From: a virus
Strand: one strand, 5' to 3'
DNA length: 35,741 nt
IMG/VR virus record: IMGVR_UViG_3300031841_002721
Location: 1-35,741 of that record
The position numbers and the translations under genes are program-made. Shown here one piece after another: positions 1 through 6,463 of this stretch. The notes beneath the pieces were generated by a model. It was not told the DNA's origin. It searched no databases and saw only the letters and a program-made list of their open reading frames with translations. Numbering within the stretch: the first letter of the stretch is position 1; each line of letters starts with the position of its first letter.

Positions 1-542
1 GTGAAAAGCCTAAACTCTCTAAATGCTGGTGATGTGATGATTGTGTCCGCAAATCTTTCTGTGAACCCTGCCGGAGGAGTCCAAGATGGGGTTCCTCCAC
101 CAGTATTGGCGGCGTGATGCCTCCAATAAACAATACATGAGTTGGCCGGCGCGTTAATTGTGAAAGATGGTGAGTTGTCTACGTTGTAGGTGGTGCCGTC
201 ACTTGAATCGTGGGGGGTTGTTTGATCTACGCCACTAATCGTTAGCGCATATCCTGAGTTATCCGTTAATGCTGAACTGAATGTGCAGCTTAAAGTGTTT
301 GAGCTGGTAGATGGGTTAACAACATCAGAAAGGCTTCCAACTGGATCGCCGCCACCAGTCAAATCAATTGTAACATCAGAGCGCTCTGTTAAAGTTGTGC
401 CGCCATAATCTTGAGTCGAAGTTGTAGTGGTTCCATTCCTATAACCCGTAACTGTCCAGCTAAGAAGGGTGTCAGTACCGCTAGCTGCTGAATAGCTATC
501 GCCATTAGAGGCGGCTGCACCGCTAACAAACGTTGCTGCCAT
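1..542 (-). CDS. Beta-rich phage structural protein, 3' part cut by window edge
   Basis: An open frame starts at the ATG at 542 and runs off the window, leaving about 180 N-terminal residues. The start overlaps the stop of the o-spanin-like gene (TAATG). The protein is rich in Thr, Ser, Gly and Asn, with alternating strands and no charged helices; it begins MAATFVSGAAASNGDSY. It has no signal peptide or membrane segment. This composition is typical of phage tail, fibre or decoration proteins built of beta-sandwich domains. Its place after the lysis genes and, on a circular map, upstream of the terminase side suggests a virion or tail accessory protein. I do not recognise the family; the function is inferred from composition and place only. 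Confidence 0.6.
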   Translation of the reverse strand, partial: MAATFVSGAAASNGDSYSAASGTDTLLSWTVTGYRNGTTTTSTQDYGGTTLTERSDVTIDLTGGGDPVGSLSDVVNPSTSSNTLSCTFSSALTDNSGYALTISGVDQTTPHDSSDGTTYNVDNSPSFTINAPANSCIVYWRHHAANTGGGTPSWTPPAGFTERFADTIITSPAFREFRLF

Positions 543-823
543 TAGTTGCCGCCGTGTAATTGATTATGTTTTTTGATTGCTTCGCATTGAGTATTCATGC
601 GTTCTTGGTAGCTGATTATATGAATCTCTACCTTGTTAAACACTTCGTCAGACATTGAGTTTAATTCTTCATCACTCATTCTATCAGCAAGTGATTTCTC
701 AGGATAGAGCACGCAATTCAGGTCGCTATGTGCAATTTCTAAGGTGCTACAACCGGCTAGCGCGATCACGCCTGCTAGCGAACTGGCTATTTTTAACCTT
801 TTGATTAATTCGTTTCTGTTCAT
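542..823 (-). CDS. o-spanin-like (Rz1-type) outer-membrane lipoprotein
   Basis: A 93-residue protein with a short basic N-terminus, a hydrophobic signal segment and a lipobox (VIALAGC, Cys at about residue 25). It should therefore be exported, lipidated and held in the outer membrane facing the periplasm. Its first 77 bases overlap the end of the upstream i-spanin-like gene in another frame, the usual embedded or overlapping Rz/Rz1 layout. Known Rz1 proteins join an inner-membrane partner to fuse the two membranes in the last step of lysis. It is longer and less proline-rich than lambda Rz1. The call rests on the lipobox and the overlap rather than on sequence similarity. Confidence 0.72.
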   Translation of the reverse strand: MNRNELIKRLKIASSLAGVIALAGCSTLEIAHSDLNCVLYPEKSLADRMSDEELNSMSDEVFNKVEIHIISYQERMNTQCEAIKKHNQLHGGN

Positions 824-992
824 CTTTTCTCAATTCCTGCTCGAATAATTCCTGTTCAGCGTCGATTTCTTCGATAGTGTCTTTGATTTTCACTTCATGC
901 TGAGCCTTTTGCTTTGCTTTTCTCTCTGACTTGGCCCAAATAAATAAGATGCCGCTAAGAGCTGCAAAAAATGCTGTTATTTTAGCCCACAT
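747..992 (-). CDS. i-spanin-like (Rz-type) inner-membrane protein
   Basis: An 81-residue protein with one N-terminal membrane segment (about residues 5-20) followed by a long, highly charged coiled-coil region rich in Lys, Glu and Gln. That is the classic i-spanin design: anchored in the inner membrane with a periplasmic coiled coil that meets the lipoprotein partner. Its start overlaps the stop of the holin-like gene (TAATG), and its 3' end overlaps the lipoprotein gene out of frame. The membrane helix is close to the N-terminus and the coil contains few prolines. The family is identified by architecture and gene order. Confidence 0.7.
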   Translation of the reverse strand: MWAKITAFFAALSGILFIWAKSERKAKQKAQHEVKIKDTIEEIDAEQELFEQELRKDEQKRINQKVKNSQFASRRDRASRL

Positions 993-1192
993 TATTTATC
1001 ATCCAGGCTTGAATTGGTTAGCTCTCTTGTTTTCCAAGCTAAAGCGGCGAAAAATAAGAATACCCATTGGTAATACTGATCTAACACTTCTTTGAGATTA
1101 GCTTCATACATTACCATGAAAGCTAAAACGCTTGGAGCGATAGCAGTCAACCAGATAGTTTTTGATTTGAGCCTTTTTTTTAACCAACTCAT
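992..1192 (-). CDS. Holin-like small membrane protein
   Basis: A 66-residue protein (MSWLKKRLKSK...) with a basic N-terminus and two hydrophobic segments (about 14-30 and 42-55) separated by a short polar loop, then a charged tail. It sits between the endolysin and the spanins, where phage holins are usual. A holin would permeabilise the inner membrane at a timed moment and release the endolysin. I chose the ATG at 1192 over one two codons upstream because it overlaps the stop of the preceding 25-residue frame (TAATG). Size and topology fit a class II-like holin. No specific family is recognised. Confidence 0.65.
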   Translation of the reverse strand: MSWLKKRLKSKTIWLTAIAPSVLAFMVMYEANLKEVLDQYYQWVFLFFAALAWKTRELTNSSLDDK

Positions 1193-1269
1193 TAGCAATC
1201 GCCTCCAGCCTCAACGCCTTCTCCGCCGCCTTCTATAATGTCAACACCTTCATTTGTTTCTGTATTCAT
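1192..1269 (-). CDS. Tiny Gly/Glu-rich protein (25 aa) between endolysin and holin
   Basis: A short frame (MNTETNEGVDIIEGGGEG...GGDC) starts one base after the endolysin stop and ends in a TAATG overlap with the holin-like gene. Coupling at both ends and the GGTGG stretch before the ATG suggest it is translated. It is acidic, glycine-rich and ends in Cys, with no membrane segment. Its function is unknown. It may mainly serve to couple translation of the holin to that of the endolysin. Confidence 0.5.
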   Translation of the reverse strand: MNTETNEGVDIIEGGGEGVEAGGDC

Positions 1270-1270
1270 G

Positions 1271-1627
1271 CTACCACCGCGCCTTTTTAGTTCGAGTATC
1301 TATATGTGTAAAAGTATTGTAACCACCCATACCATACAACTTTGGATACCATTGATTGAATTTGCTTTGAACCTCGCTTGGTTCTACGTCTTTTATAGTA
1401 ATGTCGGCCGCTATACCTTCCATATGCCTTGATTGCGATGCGCCACCGATTGATTTATTGTAAATCTTACACCGGCAACCTGAATTGATTTTAATAGGTT
1501 TATTGAAGTACTCTCTAAATCTTTCTAGTATCTCAACCAGCTCTACATCTACAGTAGCAAAACCGCAACCGCATTTACACTCAAACTCTGATCGCTGGAA
1601 GTTTTCACTTATGTAATTAGCTTTCAA
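1271..1627 (-). CDS. Peptidoglycan peptidase, M15 family (endolysin)
   Basis: A 118-residue single-domain peptidase_M15-type enzyme. The zinc-site signature is visible: SRHMEGIAADI (His68, Asp75) and THID (His108). The N-terminal FxCKCGCG segment is common in phage and prophage members. These enzymes cut D-Ala-containing or L-Ala-D-Glu peptide bonds in the cell wall. No signal peptide or wall-binding domain is present, so release through the holin is expected. The start is an uncommon TTG overlapping the upstream stop (TTGA), with a weak ribosome site, so expression may depend on translational coupling. Position in the lysis cassette supports the role. Confidence 0.88.
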   Translation of the reverse strand: MKANYISENFQRSEFECKCGCGFATVDVELVEILERFREYFNKPIKINSGCRCKIYNKSIGGASQSRHMEGIAADITIKDVEPSEVQSKFNQWYPKLYGMGGYNTFTHIDTRTKKARW

Positions 1628-1881
1628 GGGTGCTTAGTCTCTAGTCGCTTAACTCGTTTATCTACATCTTTTTGAATGTATTCTAACCGTATATCGTTTT
1701 CTTTTAGCTCTTGCATTGTTTTATTGGTTTCTTTTAGTTCGCCGACAACATCAATTAACGACTTGTTGAAAACTTGCATTTCGGTTGTTAAGGTTCCATA
1801 AAGTACGCCAACCGCTAAAATGTGAACTACTGTAACTAGAGCCATAGGCCAGTATGTGGCGAATCTGCTTTGACTAGGCAT
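1624..1881 (-). CDS. Membrane-anchored coiled-coil protein, lysis region
   Basis: An 85-residue protein with one membrane segment (about residues 12-31) followed by a charged coiled coil rich in Lys and Glu (about 38-82). It overlaps its upstream neighbour by 8 bases and the endolysin start by 4. The layout resembles an i-spanin, but a better spanin pair lies downstream (747-992 with 542-823). This one could act as an accessory holin or antiholin, or as a membrane scaffold. No family is recognised. Confidence 0.55.
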   Translation of the reverse strand: MPSQSRFATYWPMALVTVVHILAVGVLYGTLTTEMQVFNKSLIDVVGELKETNKTMQELKENDIRLEYIQKDVDKRVKRLETKHP

Positions 1882-2059
1882 TTGATGTAAGCTCCAAAAG
1901 TACTTTTTTAGCCTCTTTCGCGGATTTCTCCATGACTTGAATCATGTCTTTTGCGACTTCTGGGTTTTCTTCAAGATCGTTTATGACCAATAAGGCCGAC
2001 TCTATCGCTGCTAACAACTCCTTAGCACATATAATAATCTTACATTCTATCGCGCTCAC
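1874..2059 (-). CDS. Small helical protein, lysis region
   Basis: A 61-residue, mostly helical protein with a GTG start overlapping the upstream gene by 20 bases. It has no membrane segment of full length, though residues 8-28 are fairly hydrophobic (IIICAKELLAAIESALLVI). The second half is an amphipathic helix with Lys and Glu. It belongs to the same tightly coupled lysis cluster. Its function is unknown. An alternative reading is a cytoplasmic regulator of the neighbouring membrane proteins. Confidence 0.45.
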   Translation of the reverse strand: MSAIECKIIICAKELLAAIESALLVINDLEENPEVAKDMIQVMEKSAKEAKKVLLELTSNA

Positions 2060-2336
2060 TGCCTTTCACCTCTAGTTTATCTGGGTCTGTTGGACCTGTT
2101 GTTGAATCGCCTGCCTTTTTAATGCCTTCTCTGATTAATATGGCATTTTGATCTTGTATGTGCATTTGAAGTATTCTTACTTCCGTCTTGGTTTCTTTAA
2201 TAGTATCTCTTAGTGAGATTGCGCTTAGCATGCTCCACATTACTAACCCAATTAAGATGATTAGCAGTATAATGACCGTTAGGCCCTTAGTGTCTGCGCT
2301 CACGTTAATCAATGTGTTGCTGTTCCCTTCGCTCAC
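2040..2336 (-). CDS. Single-pass membrane protein with coiled coil, lysis region
   Basis: A 98-residue protein with a GTG start. A strong membrane segment lies at about residues 19-41 (LTVIILLIILIGLVMWSML), then an amphipathic helix and a polar, Pro- and Gly-containing tail. It starts 2 bases downstream of the 53-residue gene. Small membrane proteins upstream of a phage endolysin are often holins or antiholins, and this may be a second holin-type gene. The polar tail could be periplasmic or cytoplasmic; the sequence does not settle which. Confidence 0.5.
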   Translation of the reverse strand: MSEGNSNTLINVSADTKGLTVIILLIILIGLVMWSMLSAISLRDTIKETKTEVRILQMHIQDQNAILIREGIKKAGDSTTGPTDPDKLEVKGSERDRM

Positions 2337-2338
2337 TA

Positions 2339-2500
2339 TTACGCCACCTTCAAGTAATCAATCTGCTTTAACTCTGACAATACAAACCCGTAACGCTTAG
2401 CAATTGCTATCGCTTGTGAGGTAGATCCAATCCCAGACAATACAGTCTTGTTGTTTTCTGAGATTCGCCACCGCTTATTGAATACGGATAGCTTGAACAT
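2339..2500 (-). CDS. Small basic protein (53 aa)
   Basis: A frame starting MFKLSVFNKRWRISENNK and ending KQIDYLKVA, 53 residues, basic. The middle part (SGIGSTSQAIAIAKRYG) looks like a helical repeat-type segment that could bind nucleic acid. It is the first frame after the promoter near 2542 and ends 2 bases before the next gene. The ribosome site is weak. A shorter frame in another phase starts 12 bases upstream after AAGGTG, so the true start region is uncertain. Not recognised. Confidence 0.4.
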   Translation of the reverse strand: MFKLSVFNKRWRISENNKTVLSGIGSTSQAIAIAKRYGFVLSELKQIDYLKVA

Positions 2501-2541
2501 ATTATTGTCATTATTCTTACACCTTGATTAAAAGATAGGTA

Positions 2542-2550
2542 ATTATAGCA
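2542..2550 (-). promoter_or_regulatory. Extended -10 promoter for the lysis operon
   Basis: On the minus strand TGCTATAAT gives a perfect -10 hexamer with the TGn extension, just after the terminator at 2556-2590. A weak -35 (TTGGCG, 18-base spacing) falls inside the terminator stem. The position fits a promoter that restarts transcription for the lysis genes below. Confidence 0.5.
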
Positions 2551-2552
2551 CG

Positions 2553-2590
2553 GCATAAAAAAACCGCCAATCTGTTAGGAGAGGCGGCTT
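2553..2590 (-). terminator. Rho-independent terminator
   Basis: On the minus strand the stem AAGCCGCC / GGCGGTTT (one G-U pair, 14-base loop) is followed by a run of eight T. It is the clearest intrinsic terminator in the window. It ends the short unit starting near 2683 and insulates the lysis operon. Confidence 0.85.
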
Positions 2591-2624
2591 ATAATAGCCT
2601 TGGTATCAATATGAGCAGGGTCAT
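2589..2624 (-). CDS. Possible 11-residue leader peptide
   Basis: An ATG with a good ribosome site (AGGA, four-base gap) encodes MTLLILIPRLL. The stop overlaps the first bases of the terminator stem at 2590. A ribosome on this frame would sit on the terminator hairpin, so translation could control whether transcription passes into the lysis genes. The peptide is very hydrophobic. Coding is inferred only from the ribosome site and position. Confidence 0.35.
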   Translation of the reverse strand: MTLLILIPRLL

Positions 2625-2689
2625 TACGTCCTACTTAGACTATTAGTATTGTGGAGTTATCAAAGAGATAACACCGGTGTGCAGTGTTT

Positions 2690-2718
2690 ATTTTAACAGC
2701 TATTGGCTAGAGTCGCAA
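2690..2718 (-). promoter_or_regulatory. sigma70-like promoter with start-site palindrome
   Basis: Minus-strand TTGCGA, 17 bases, TAAAAT. The predicted start lies near 2683, directly next to the perfect palindrome ACACCGGTGT at 2671-2680. A six-pair hairpin (GTTATC / GATAAC, 2656-2672) follows. The only thing downstream before the terminator is the 11-codon frame, so the transcript would be about 125 nt. Confidence 0.5.
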
Positions 2719-2746
2719 TTTAGGGTTGTTTATTCCTTATTGCCAG

Positions 2747-2989
2747 TTAGATCTTACTTGCAAGAAAAGAAACAATTGCGAAATCGGGTAGAGATAAATG
2801 ATTTTCATCAAAATCTTCTGGATCACCATTCCATTTATGGTAGGCTTCAACAAAATTAACCTTTTCTTTATGAGTCCAGTCATTAGGAAATTCCCAGTCA
2901 TTACAGGCTCTATTCCCTAAAATATCACTATAATTCTGCAAGAATGCTTTAACCATTGTTTTTTCATATTCACTTAAAGTACCCATCAT
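2747..2989 (-). CDS. Small acidic protein (80 aa), unknown
   Basis: An 80-residue acidic protein (MMGTLSEYEKTMVKAFLQNYSD...) with many aromatic residues and a DWEFPNDW / HKWNGDPEDF pattern. The ribosome site AGGGAG is well placed. It stands alone between the ninG terminator (3011-3083) and the promoter at 2690-2718, so it needs read-through or a promoter I cannot see. No membrane or catalytic motif is visible. The family is not recognised. Confidence 0.55.
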   Translation of the reverse strand: MMGTLSEYEKTMVKAFLQNYSDILGNRACNDWEFPNDWTHKEKVNFVEAYHKWNGDPEDFDENHLSLPDFAIVSFLASKI

Positions 2990-3006
2990 CTACTCCCTGT
3001 TATTAG

Positions 3007-3083
3007 TTAATAAAAAAGCGCCTAACCTAAAGTGAGAGTTGGGATATTCGGCCAAAACCCACAGAAAAGAAGTGCTAGACGCT
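3007..3083 (-). terminator. Terminator after ninG
   Basis: Minus-strand AGCGTCTA pairs with TAGGCGCT (one G-U) and is followed by TTTTTT. The 51-base loop holds an inner TGGG/CCCA helix. It lies directly after the ninG stop at 3085, so it probably ends the recombination operon. Confidence 0.6.
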
Positions 3084-3084
3084 G

Positions 3085-3708
3085 TTAAGCTTCTAAATCT
3101 CTAATTTGCTTGTTAAATTCTTTTCTCATTTCAAACAGCTCTTGACCAGTCCACTTTCTTACTTGATCAATCTCACAGTATTCTATTATCTCTTTGGCTT
3201 TATCAGCGCCAAACCTCTCAGCCAGCCCAACTTTATAACCTCGAGTGTTTTTATTGCCTTCAATATTCCCGCTTAGGCCTTTGTTACAGTATCGATTACA
3301 TTGCAGCCAACTGTTCATTGGGTCGAACCTTAAGCCACCTTGCGAGCCTACCGTTTTAAAATGACCGTTACACCAATCCATATTCTTTTTGCCGCAGCTA
3401 ATACATTCAGGCTCCAAGCCTCTTTGCTTGAACCACTCAAGTTCTTGCAATCGCCTAAGCTTATTAAATACAAGCTGCGTTAGCTGTAACTGCTTCTTGA
3501 CATCGTTAATATTAAAAAGCTTTTTTTCCAGGTTGTCTTTTTTCTTTTTTGTTGCTATTTGCTTCTTAACCGCCTTCTTACCCTTATTAGTCGCGTACTC
3601 AACAATGCAATTCTGAGAGCAGAAATTACCAACCGGAAGCTTGATCATGGTCTCCGATGGAAATCTATTTGGCTTGCAATTACAGCATTGAAGTTTAGCG
3701 TTTGGCAT
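3085..3708 (-). CDS. ninG: NinG-like recombination protein (Rap family)
   Basis: A 207-residue protein with the NinG layout. An N-terminal Cys cluster (CCNCKPNRFP...FCSQNC) is followed by a Lys-rich coiled coil (about 45-75). The C-terminal zinc-ribbon/HNH-like part shows CISCGKKN, WCNGHF, and LQCNRYCNKGLSGN. Lambda NinG (Rap) is a structure-specific nuclease that resolves recombination intermediates made by the annealing protein. I take the ATG at 3708 (MPNAKLQ), preceded by GGAAAGG, rather than one nine codons upstream. It overlaps the metallopeptidase gene by 14 bases. It fits with the ERF and SSB genes upstream in the same operon. Confidence 0.9.
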   Translation of the reverse strand: MPNAKLQCCNCKPNRFPSETMIKLPVGNFCSQNCIVEYATNKGKKAVKKQIATKKKKDNLEKKLFNINDVKKQLQLTQLVFNKLRRLQELEWFKQRGLEPECISCGKKNMDWCNGHFKTVGSQGGLRFDPMNSWLQCNRYCNKGLSGNIEGNKNTRGYKVGLAERFGADKAKEIIEYCEIDQVRKWTGQELFEMRKEFNKQIRDLEA

Positions 3709-4066
3709 TAAAAACCCTTTCCGCGATAGGTTCAATTAATGAGTAAATCTGACAAGCTAGATATGCTTCGACCTCTGTATTGTCAATTGATATAGGTATG
3801 CCAGCGTGATCCATTATGCAATGGGATAGATGAATAGATTCGTGCATTAAGGTCATTTTGCTGTCTATGCCAATATGAACAATAAACCACGTTTCACCCT
3901 CATGCAGGCCATACCAATAGCATCCGTTTGATTCTGGCGTAAAAATATAGCTTGCACCGTCGTTCAATTTCAAAAAATCGTCTTTTTCTTTATCTCCACA
4001 CAAAACAAGTATTTCAACCCCGTAAGGTTCAATCATTATTAGCTGATTTTTTCTTTTAATTATCAC
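3695..4066 (-). CDS. Small HExxH metallopeptidase-like phage protein
   Basis: A 123-residue protein with the zincin motif HESIH (His75, Glu76, His79) followed by TEVEAYL (about 97-103), where a Glu is a likely third ligand. The fold order suggests a short beta sheet and then the catalytic helix. There is no signal peptide, so it acts in the cytoplasm. It starts with GTG, well spaced from GAGGTG, and overlaps the upstream stop. Small proteins of this design occur in the recombination regions of several phages. The substrate is unknown, and it might process a host or phage protein. Confidence 0.6.
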   Translation of the reverse strand: MIIKRKNQLIMIEPYGVEILVLCGDKEKDDFLKLNDGASYIFTPESNGCYWYGLHEGETWFIVHIGIDSKMTLMHESIHLSHCIMDHAGIPISIDNTEVEAYLACQIYSLIEPIAERVFNAKR

Positions 4067-4239
4067 TTTAATATCACCTCAACAGTTACCGACTTAATAG
4101 AGCCTTTTTTGTGCATCTTCATGCTTTGAATTTTATAGTATTGCCTGTGAAGCTTCCCTTTATTTAAAAAATCTTCAATAGCTATCCACAAATCTTGCTC
4201 TGAAAGGCTCAGAGTGCTGTTACCCTTTTCACATATCAT
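4063..4239 (-). CDS. Small basic protein (58 aa), unknown
   Basis: Starts at the ATG at 4239 (MICEKGNSTLSLSEQDLW), which overlaps the stop of the upstream gene (TAATG) and has GGAGAG before it. The N-terminal half is an amphipathic helix; the C-terminal half is strand-rich and basic (MKMHKKGSIKSVTVEVILK). It is coupled on both sides inside the recombination operon. It could be a small nucleic-acid-binding or regulatory protein; the family is not recognised. Confidence 0.5.
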   Translation of the reverse strand: MICEKGNSTLSLSEQDLWIAIEDFLNKGKLHRQYYKIQSMKMHKKGSIKSVTVEVILK

Positions 4240-4664
4240 TACTCTCTCCATTGTTTTCTTGGTAGCTCACAGTGGTCAAAATGAGCTATTAGTTGTTTAA
4301 TATAATCTGAACACTCGTGAACACCCATTAAACTTGTTACGGCGGTTATTTCCATAGCTGCAAGCCTTTCTTGCTCCGTTAGTGGAAGCATCATTTTACG
4401 CCATAATTCAGCCTGTTCTGGCTGGTCTACTAGCAGTATAGGCATGCCGTGATAATACTTGCAGTGATTAACCAGCGTTTGCCTTGGTTGCCCTGTTTGA
4501 CCTGATACCATATTGTAAAACTGTTGAATCCATCGGTTTTGTATTTGCAACCTAGTTGCTTTAACTATCTTAGCTATCAAGTATTTTTCTTTTATAAATT
4601 CTTCTTGTATAAACTCTTGAAAGCTTTCAACAGCCTGTTTTGAGTTTATTGTGAAAGAGGTCAT
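4239..4664 (-). CDS. NinB-like phage recombination-associated protein
   Basis: A 141-residue protein with the pattern QNRW...F...HCKYYHGMPILLVDQPE...MMLPLTEQERLAAM...VTSLM...CSDYIKQLI.HF...ELP. I associate this pattern with a phage family found next to annealing proteins and NinG, often labelled NinB-like. Members of the wider NinB group are thought to bind single-stranded DNA and help annealing. The start overlaps the upstream stop (TAATG). The general context is secure; the exact family is a tentative reading. Confidence 0.5.
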   Translation of the reverse strand: MTSFTINSKQAVESFQEFIQEEFIKEKYLIAKIVKATRLQIQNRWIQQFYNMVSGQTGQPRQTLVNHCKYYHGMPILLVDQPEQAELWRKMMLPLTEQERLAAMEITAVTSLMGVHECSDYIKQLIAHFDHCELPRKQWRE

Positions 4665-4939
4665 TATTTAGCTTTCTCTTGTAATTGCTTTTTGGTTGTT
4701 TGAGAAATTATTCGCCCAGCTTCCCAGTCTTTTAGTAAATCGCAAGCTATTTTCCGGCAATTTTCTGTTTCAGCCAATTGCTTTTCGAGTTCTTGGATTC
4801 TAGAGTTTTTAATATCGATCATTTCCTGCATTGAGTCTTTATAATTTACGCATTCTTTAATATGACCAACTGAGCCACACATGAAGTGCTTGCATCCAGC
4901 CTCACATTCACTCACTTGCTCTTGTGTTAGGTTATTCAT
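4664..4939 (-). CDS. Cys-rich / coiled-coil small protein
   Basis: A 91-residue protein. An N-terminal Cys/His cluster (CEAGCKHFMCGSVGHIKEC, about 12-30) could bind a metal ion. A coiled coil follows (about 38-60, IKNSRIQELEKQLAETEN), then a basic end. It overlaps both neighbours by a few bases. The zinc-knuckle-like cluster plus coiled coil suggests a small DNA- or protein-binding accessory factor, but this is an inference. Not recognised. Confidence 0.5.
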   Translation of the reverse strand: MNNLTQEQVSECEAGCKHFMCGSVGHIKECVNYKDSMQEMIDIKNSRIQELEKQLAETENCRKIACDLLKDWEAGRIISQTTKKQLQEKAK

Positions 4940-5154
4940 TTCTCGTTACCTTCTTTATGGTTGTTGGGGAGCTTTAACTCCACACAACGAAAAACAAATC
5001 TGTCCCTATGACTACCCTTCCCGTAAATCTCTTTCGCATTACGGTACTTTGCATAGGCTTCGCATACTTCTTTATGTCGAAATGTGTTATCGGTGGGAAT
5101 TGTTTCACCCTTAGAAGAAAACACCAGCAAGATTATAATTATTTCTTTCATCAT
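4936..5154 (-). CDS. Small protein with hydrophobic N-terminus, possibly exported
   Basis: A 72-residue protein starting MMKEIIIILLVFSSKG, a short hydrophobic segment that could act as a signal or anchor. A conserved-looking domain with two Cys follows (CEAYAKYRNA...VFRCVELK). The two Cys could form a disulphide if the protein is exported, and residues such as KGSHRDRF suggest a surface. It has ribosome site AAGGAA and follows the SSB-like gene. Function unknown. Confidence 0.45.
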   Translation of the reverse strand: MMKEIIIILLVFSSKGETIPTDNTFRHKEVCEAYAKYRNAKEIYGKGSHRDRFVFRCVELKLPNNHKEGNEK

Positions 5155-5167
5155 CTATTCCTTATGG

Positions 5168-5509
5168 TTAAAAGGGTGGAAGGTCATCATCAAACCCCGT
5201 GTCGAAAGCGTCATTATCGTATTCAGCTGTAGTGTGATTGAAGGGTTTTCTTTGTTGCGACTTGGCTTGATTGTTATCGCTCTCTCCTTTCCAGAACACC
5301 GTAGCATTACCTAGTATTTGTCCTTTTACGCCATTTTGACGCTCTTCTTTCGTTATTTGCTGCACTACCATTCCGTTATCGCCGAACTCGCCTGCGTTAT
5401 CAACATCGATAAACACTTGAGCATCCAGGTAGGCGCCTTTAGCTCCTTTGAACAATCTACCTTTTTCAATCTTTGAAACATTTATTTTAAGATTTACACC
5501 GTATTTCAT
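5168..5509 (-). CDS. Single-stranded DNA-binding protein with SSB-type acidic tail
   Basis: A 113-residue protein. Residues 1-80 are strand-rich (KYGVNLKINVSKI...YLDAQVFIDVD...GQILGNATVFW), as in an OB fold. A linker then leads to an acidic tail ending GFDDDLPPF, which imitates the tail of bacterial SSB that recruits repair and replication proteins. It lies directly after the ERF annealing gene, a common pairing in phage recombination systems. It should coat single-stranded DNA during replication and recombination. It does not look like a standard host SSB, so the OB-fold call rests on the tail, size and context. Confidence 0.75.
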   Translation of the reverse strand: MKYGVNLKINVSKIEKGRLFKGAKGAYLDAQVFIDVDNAGEFGDNGMVVQQITKEERQNGVKGQILGNATVFWKGESDNNQAKSQQRKPFNHTTAEYDNDAFDTGFDDDLPPF

Positions 5510-5524
5510 TTAATTACCCTTTTG

Positions 5525-6184
5525 TTATCCGTTGAATCCGTAGTTTTTACACAGTTGATCATGCTCTTTCGCTGTTAAGTAATCCGCTTTTTGGACTTCG
5601 CACCGATTAGCTGCATTTTCTTTCACATATTTAGTGATAGCTGTTCGCTCGCTCGATGAAAACTCAAGCATTACCGCTCTTTGCTGCTCAATCATTTCAA
5701 AACTTGCTAACACCTCTCTAACCGCTTGCAAATCTCCGGCATCGTAATGCTCACGCGCTTGCTGGTAAATTTTTTTAAGCATGCTTGGTAGCTGCGGTTT
5801 TTGTGCCGCGTTACCATCATCATCAGCCGAGGGTATTCCCGCAATAGCTTGCAATCCGTACCTCCTGCAATATGTAATTGCTGACCCAGCACCTTGCGCA
5901 TCCTGTTTTGTTAATTGAACAGTGAATTTATTGCTCATCCACTCGCCCGACTCGTGCATTAAAATCGTCTCTACGCCAATTCTGCCACCGTCCTCTATGG
6001 GAAACTGAACATAGCTCAACCCGTTAATAGCAAACGGCTCTTTTACAGCCTCAACTACCGCGCCCAAGTCTGCATATTTGCTTTTGAAAAATGGGTTGTT
6101 AGCGCCTTTATGGGCGCCACCCATGCGCTCTTGAGCCTTACACATAGCTATCGCAAGCTCTTTTATTGATTCTGATTTATCCAT
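5525..6184 (-). CDS. erf: ERF-family single-strand annealing protein
   Basis: A 219-residue protein whose N-terminal ERF domain shows NPFFKSKYADLGAVVEAVK, LHSGEW-type (MHESGEWMSN), GSAITYCRRYGLQAIAGI and DDDGNAA in order. ERF proteins (P22 Erf type) form rings that anneal complementary single strands, used to circularise or recombine phage DNA. The C-terminal third (about 140-219) is helical and variable, as usual. It overlaps the upstream gene by 8 bases and is followed by the SSB-like gene, with NinB-like and NinG proteins further on. This is a complete annealing-type recombination set. Confidence 0.92.
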   Translation of the reverse strand: MDKSESIKELAIAMCKAQERMGGAHKGANNPFFKSKYADLGAVVEAVKEPFAINGLSYVQFPIEDGGRIGVETILMHESGEWMSNKFTVQLTKQDAQGAGSAITYCRRYGLQAIAGIPSADDDGNAAQKPQLPSMLKKIYQQAREHYDAGDLQAVREVLASFEMIEQQRAVMLEFSSSERTAITKYVKENAANRCEVQKADYLTAKEHDQLCKNYGFNG

Positions 6185-6350
6185 TACTTAAACTCTCCGT
6201 TTCGTGATAAAGTCTTGAATATTCATTAACTACGTTTTCAAAGTTTATACCTTGAAACTCTGCTGATATCTGGGCTTGCTCTTGAGTATAGACGCCTTCG
6301 AACCATGTGAGAGCTAAATTTCTCTCCGCTTCTTGTGTTTCTGTTTTCAT
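6177..6350 (-). CDS. Small acidic helical protein (57 aa)
   Basis: Starts at the ATG at 6350 (MKTETQEAERNLALTWFEG), overlapping the upstream stop (ATGA), and overlaps erf by 8 bases. It is acidic and mostly helical, with aromatic residues but no membrane segment. Phage proteins of this size next to erf often modulate host nucleases, but no motif supports that here. Not recognised. Confidence 0.5.
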   Translation of the reverse strand: MKTETQEAERNLALTWFEGVYTQEQAQISAEFQGINFENVVNEYSRLYHETESLSNG

Positions 6351-6463
6351 AATCCCCACCCTAATAAGATATTATCTACAATATCTGGAGCTGATGCGCC
6401 AACCATAAGAATAACTAGAATACCTAGAGTCTTGTATGTTTTTTCTTTGGTTGATAGTTTCAT
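6347..6463 (-). CDS. Single-pass membrane microprotein (38 aa)
   Basis: A short frame with a strong ribosome site (GGGGGA) encodes MKLSTKEKTYKTLGILVILM and then a short polar end. The basic N-terminus followed by one membrane segment (about residues 12-24) is a typical inner-membrane microprotein. It overlaps the stop of the upstream gene and the start of the next one by ATGA on both sides, which strongly suggests it is translated. Function unknown. Confidence 0.6.
   Translation of the reverse strand: MKLSTKEKTYKTLGILVILMVGASAPDIVDNILLGWGL

Noticed and set aside
1624-1881. Second i-spanin
   Set aside because: Topology fits, but no lipoprotein partner overlaps it and a full spanin pair lies at 542-992; left as an unknown membrane protein.
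2677-2859. A 60-residue plus-strand frame
   Set aside because: It lies opposite a promoter and an 80-residue gene with a good ribosome site; it has no start signals of its own.
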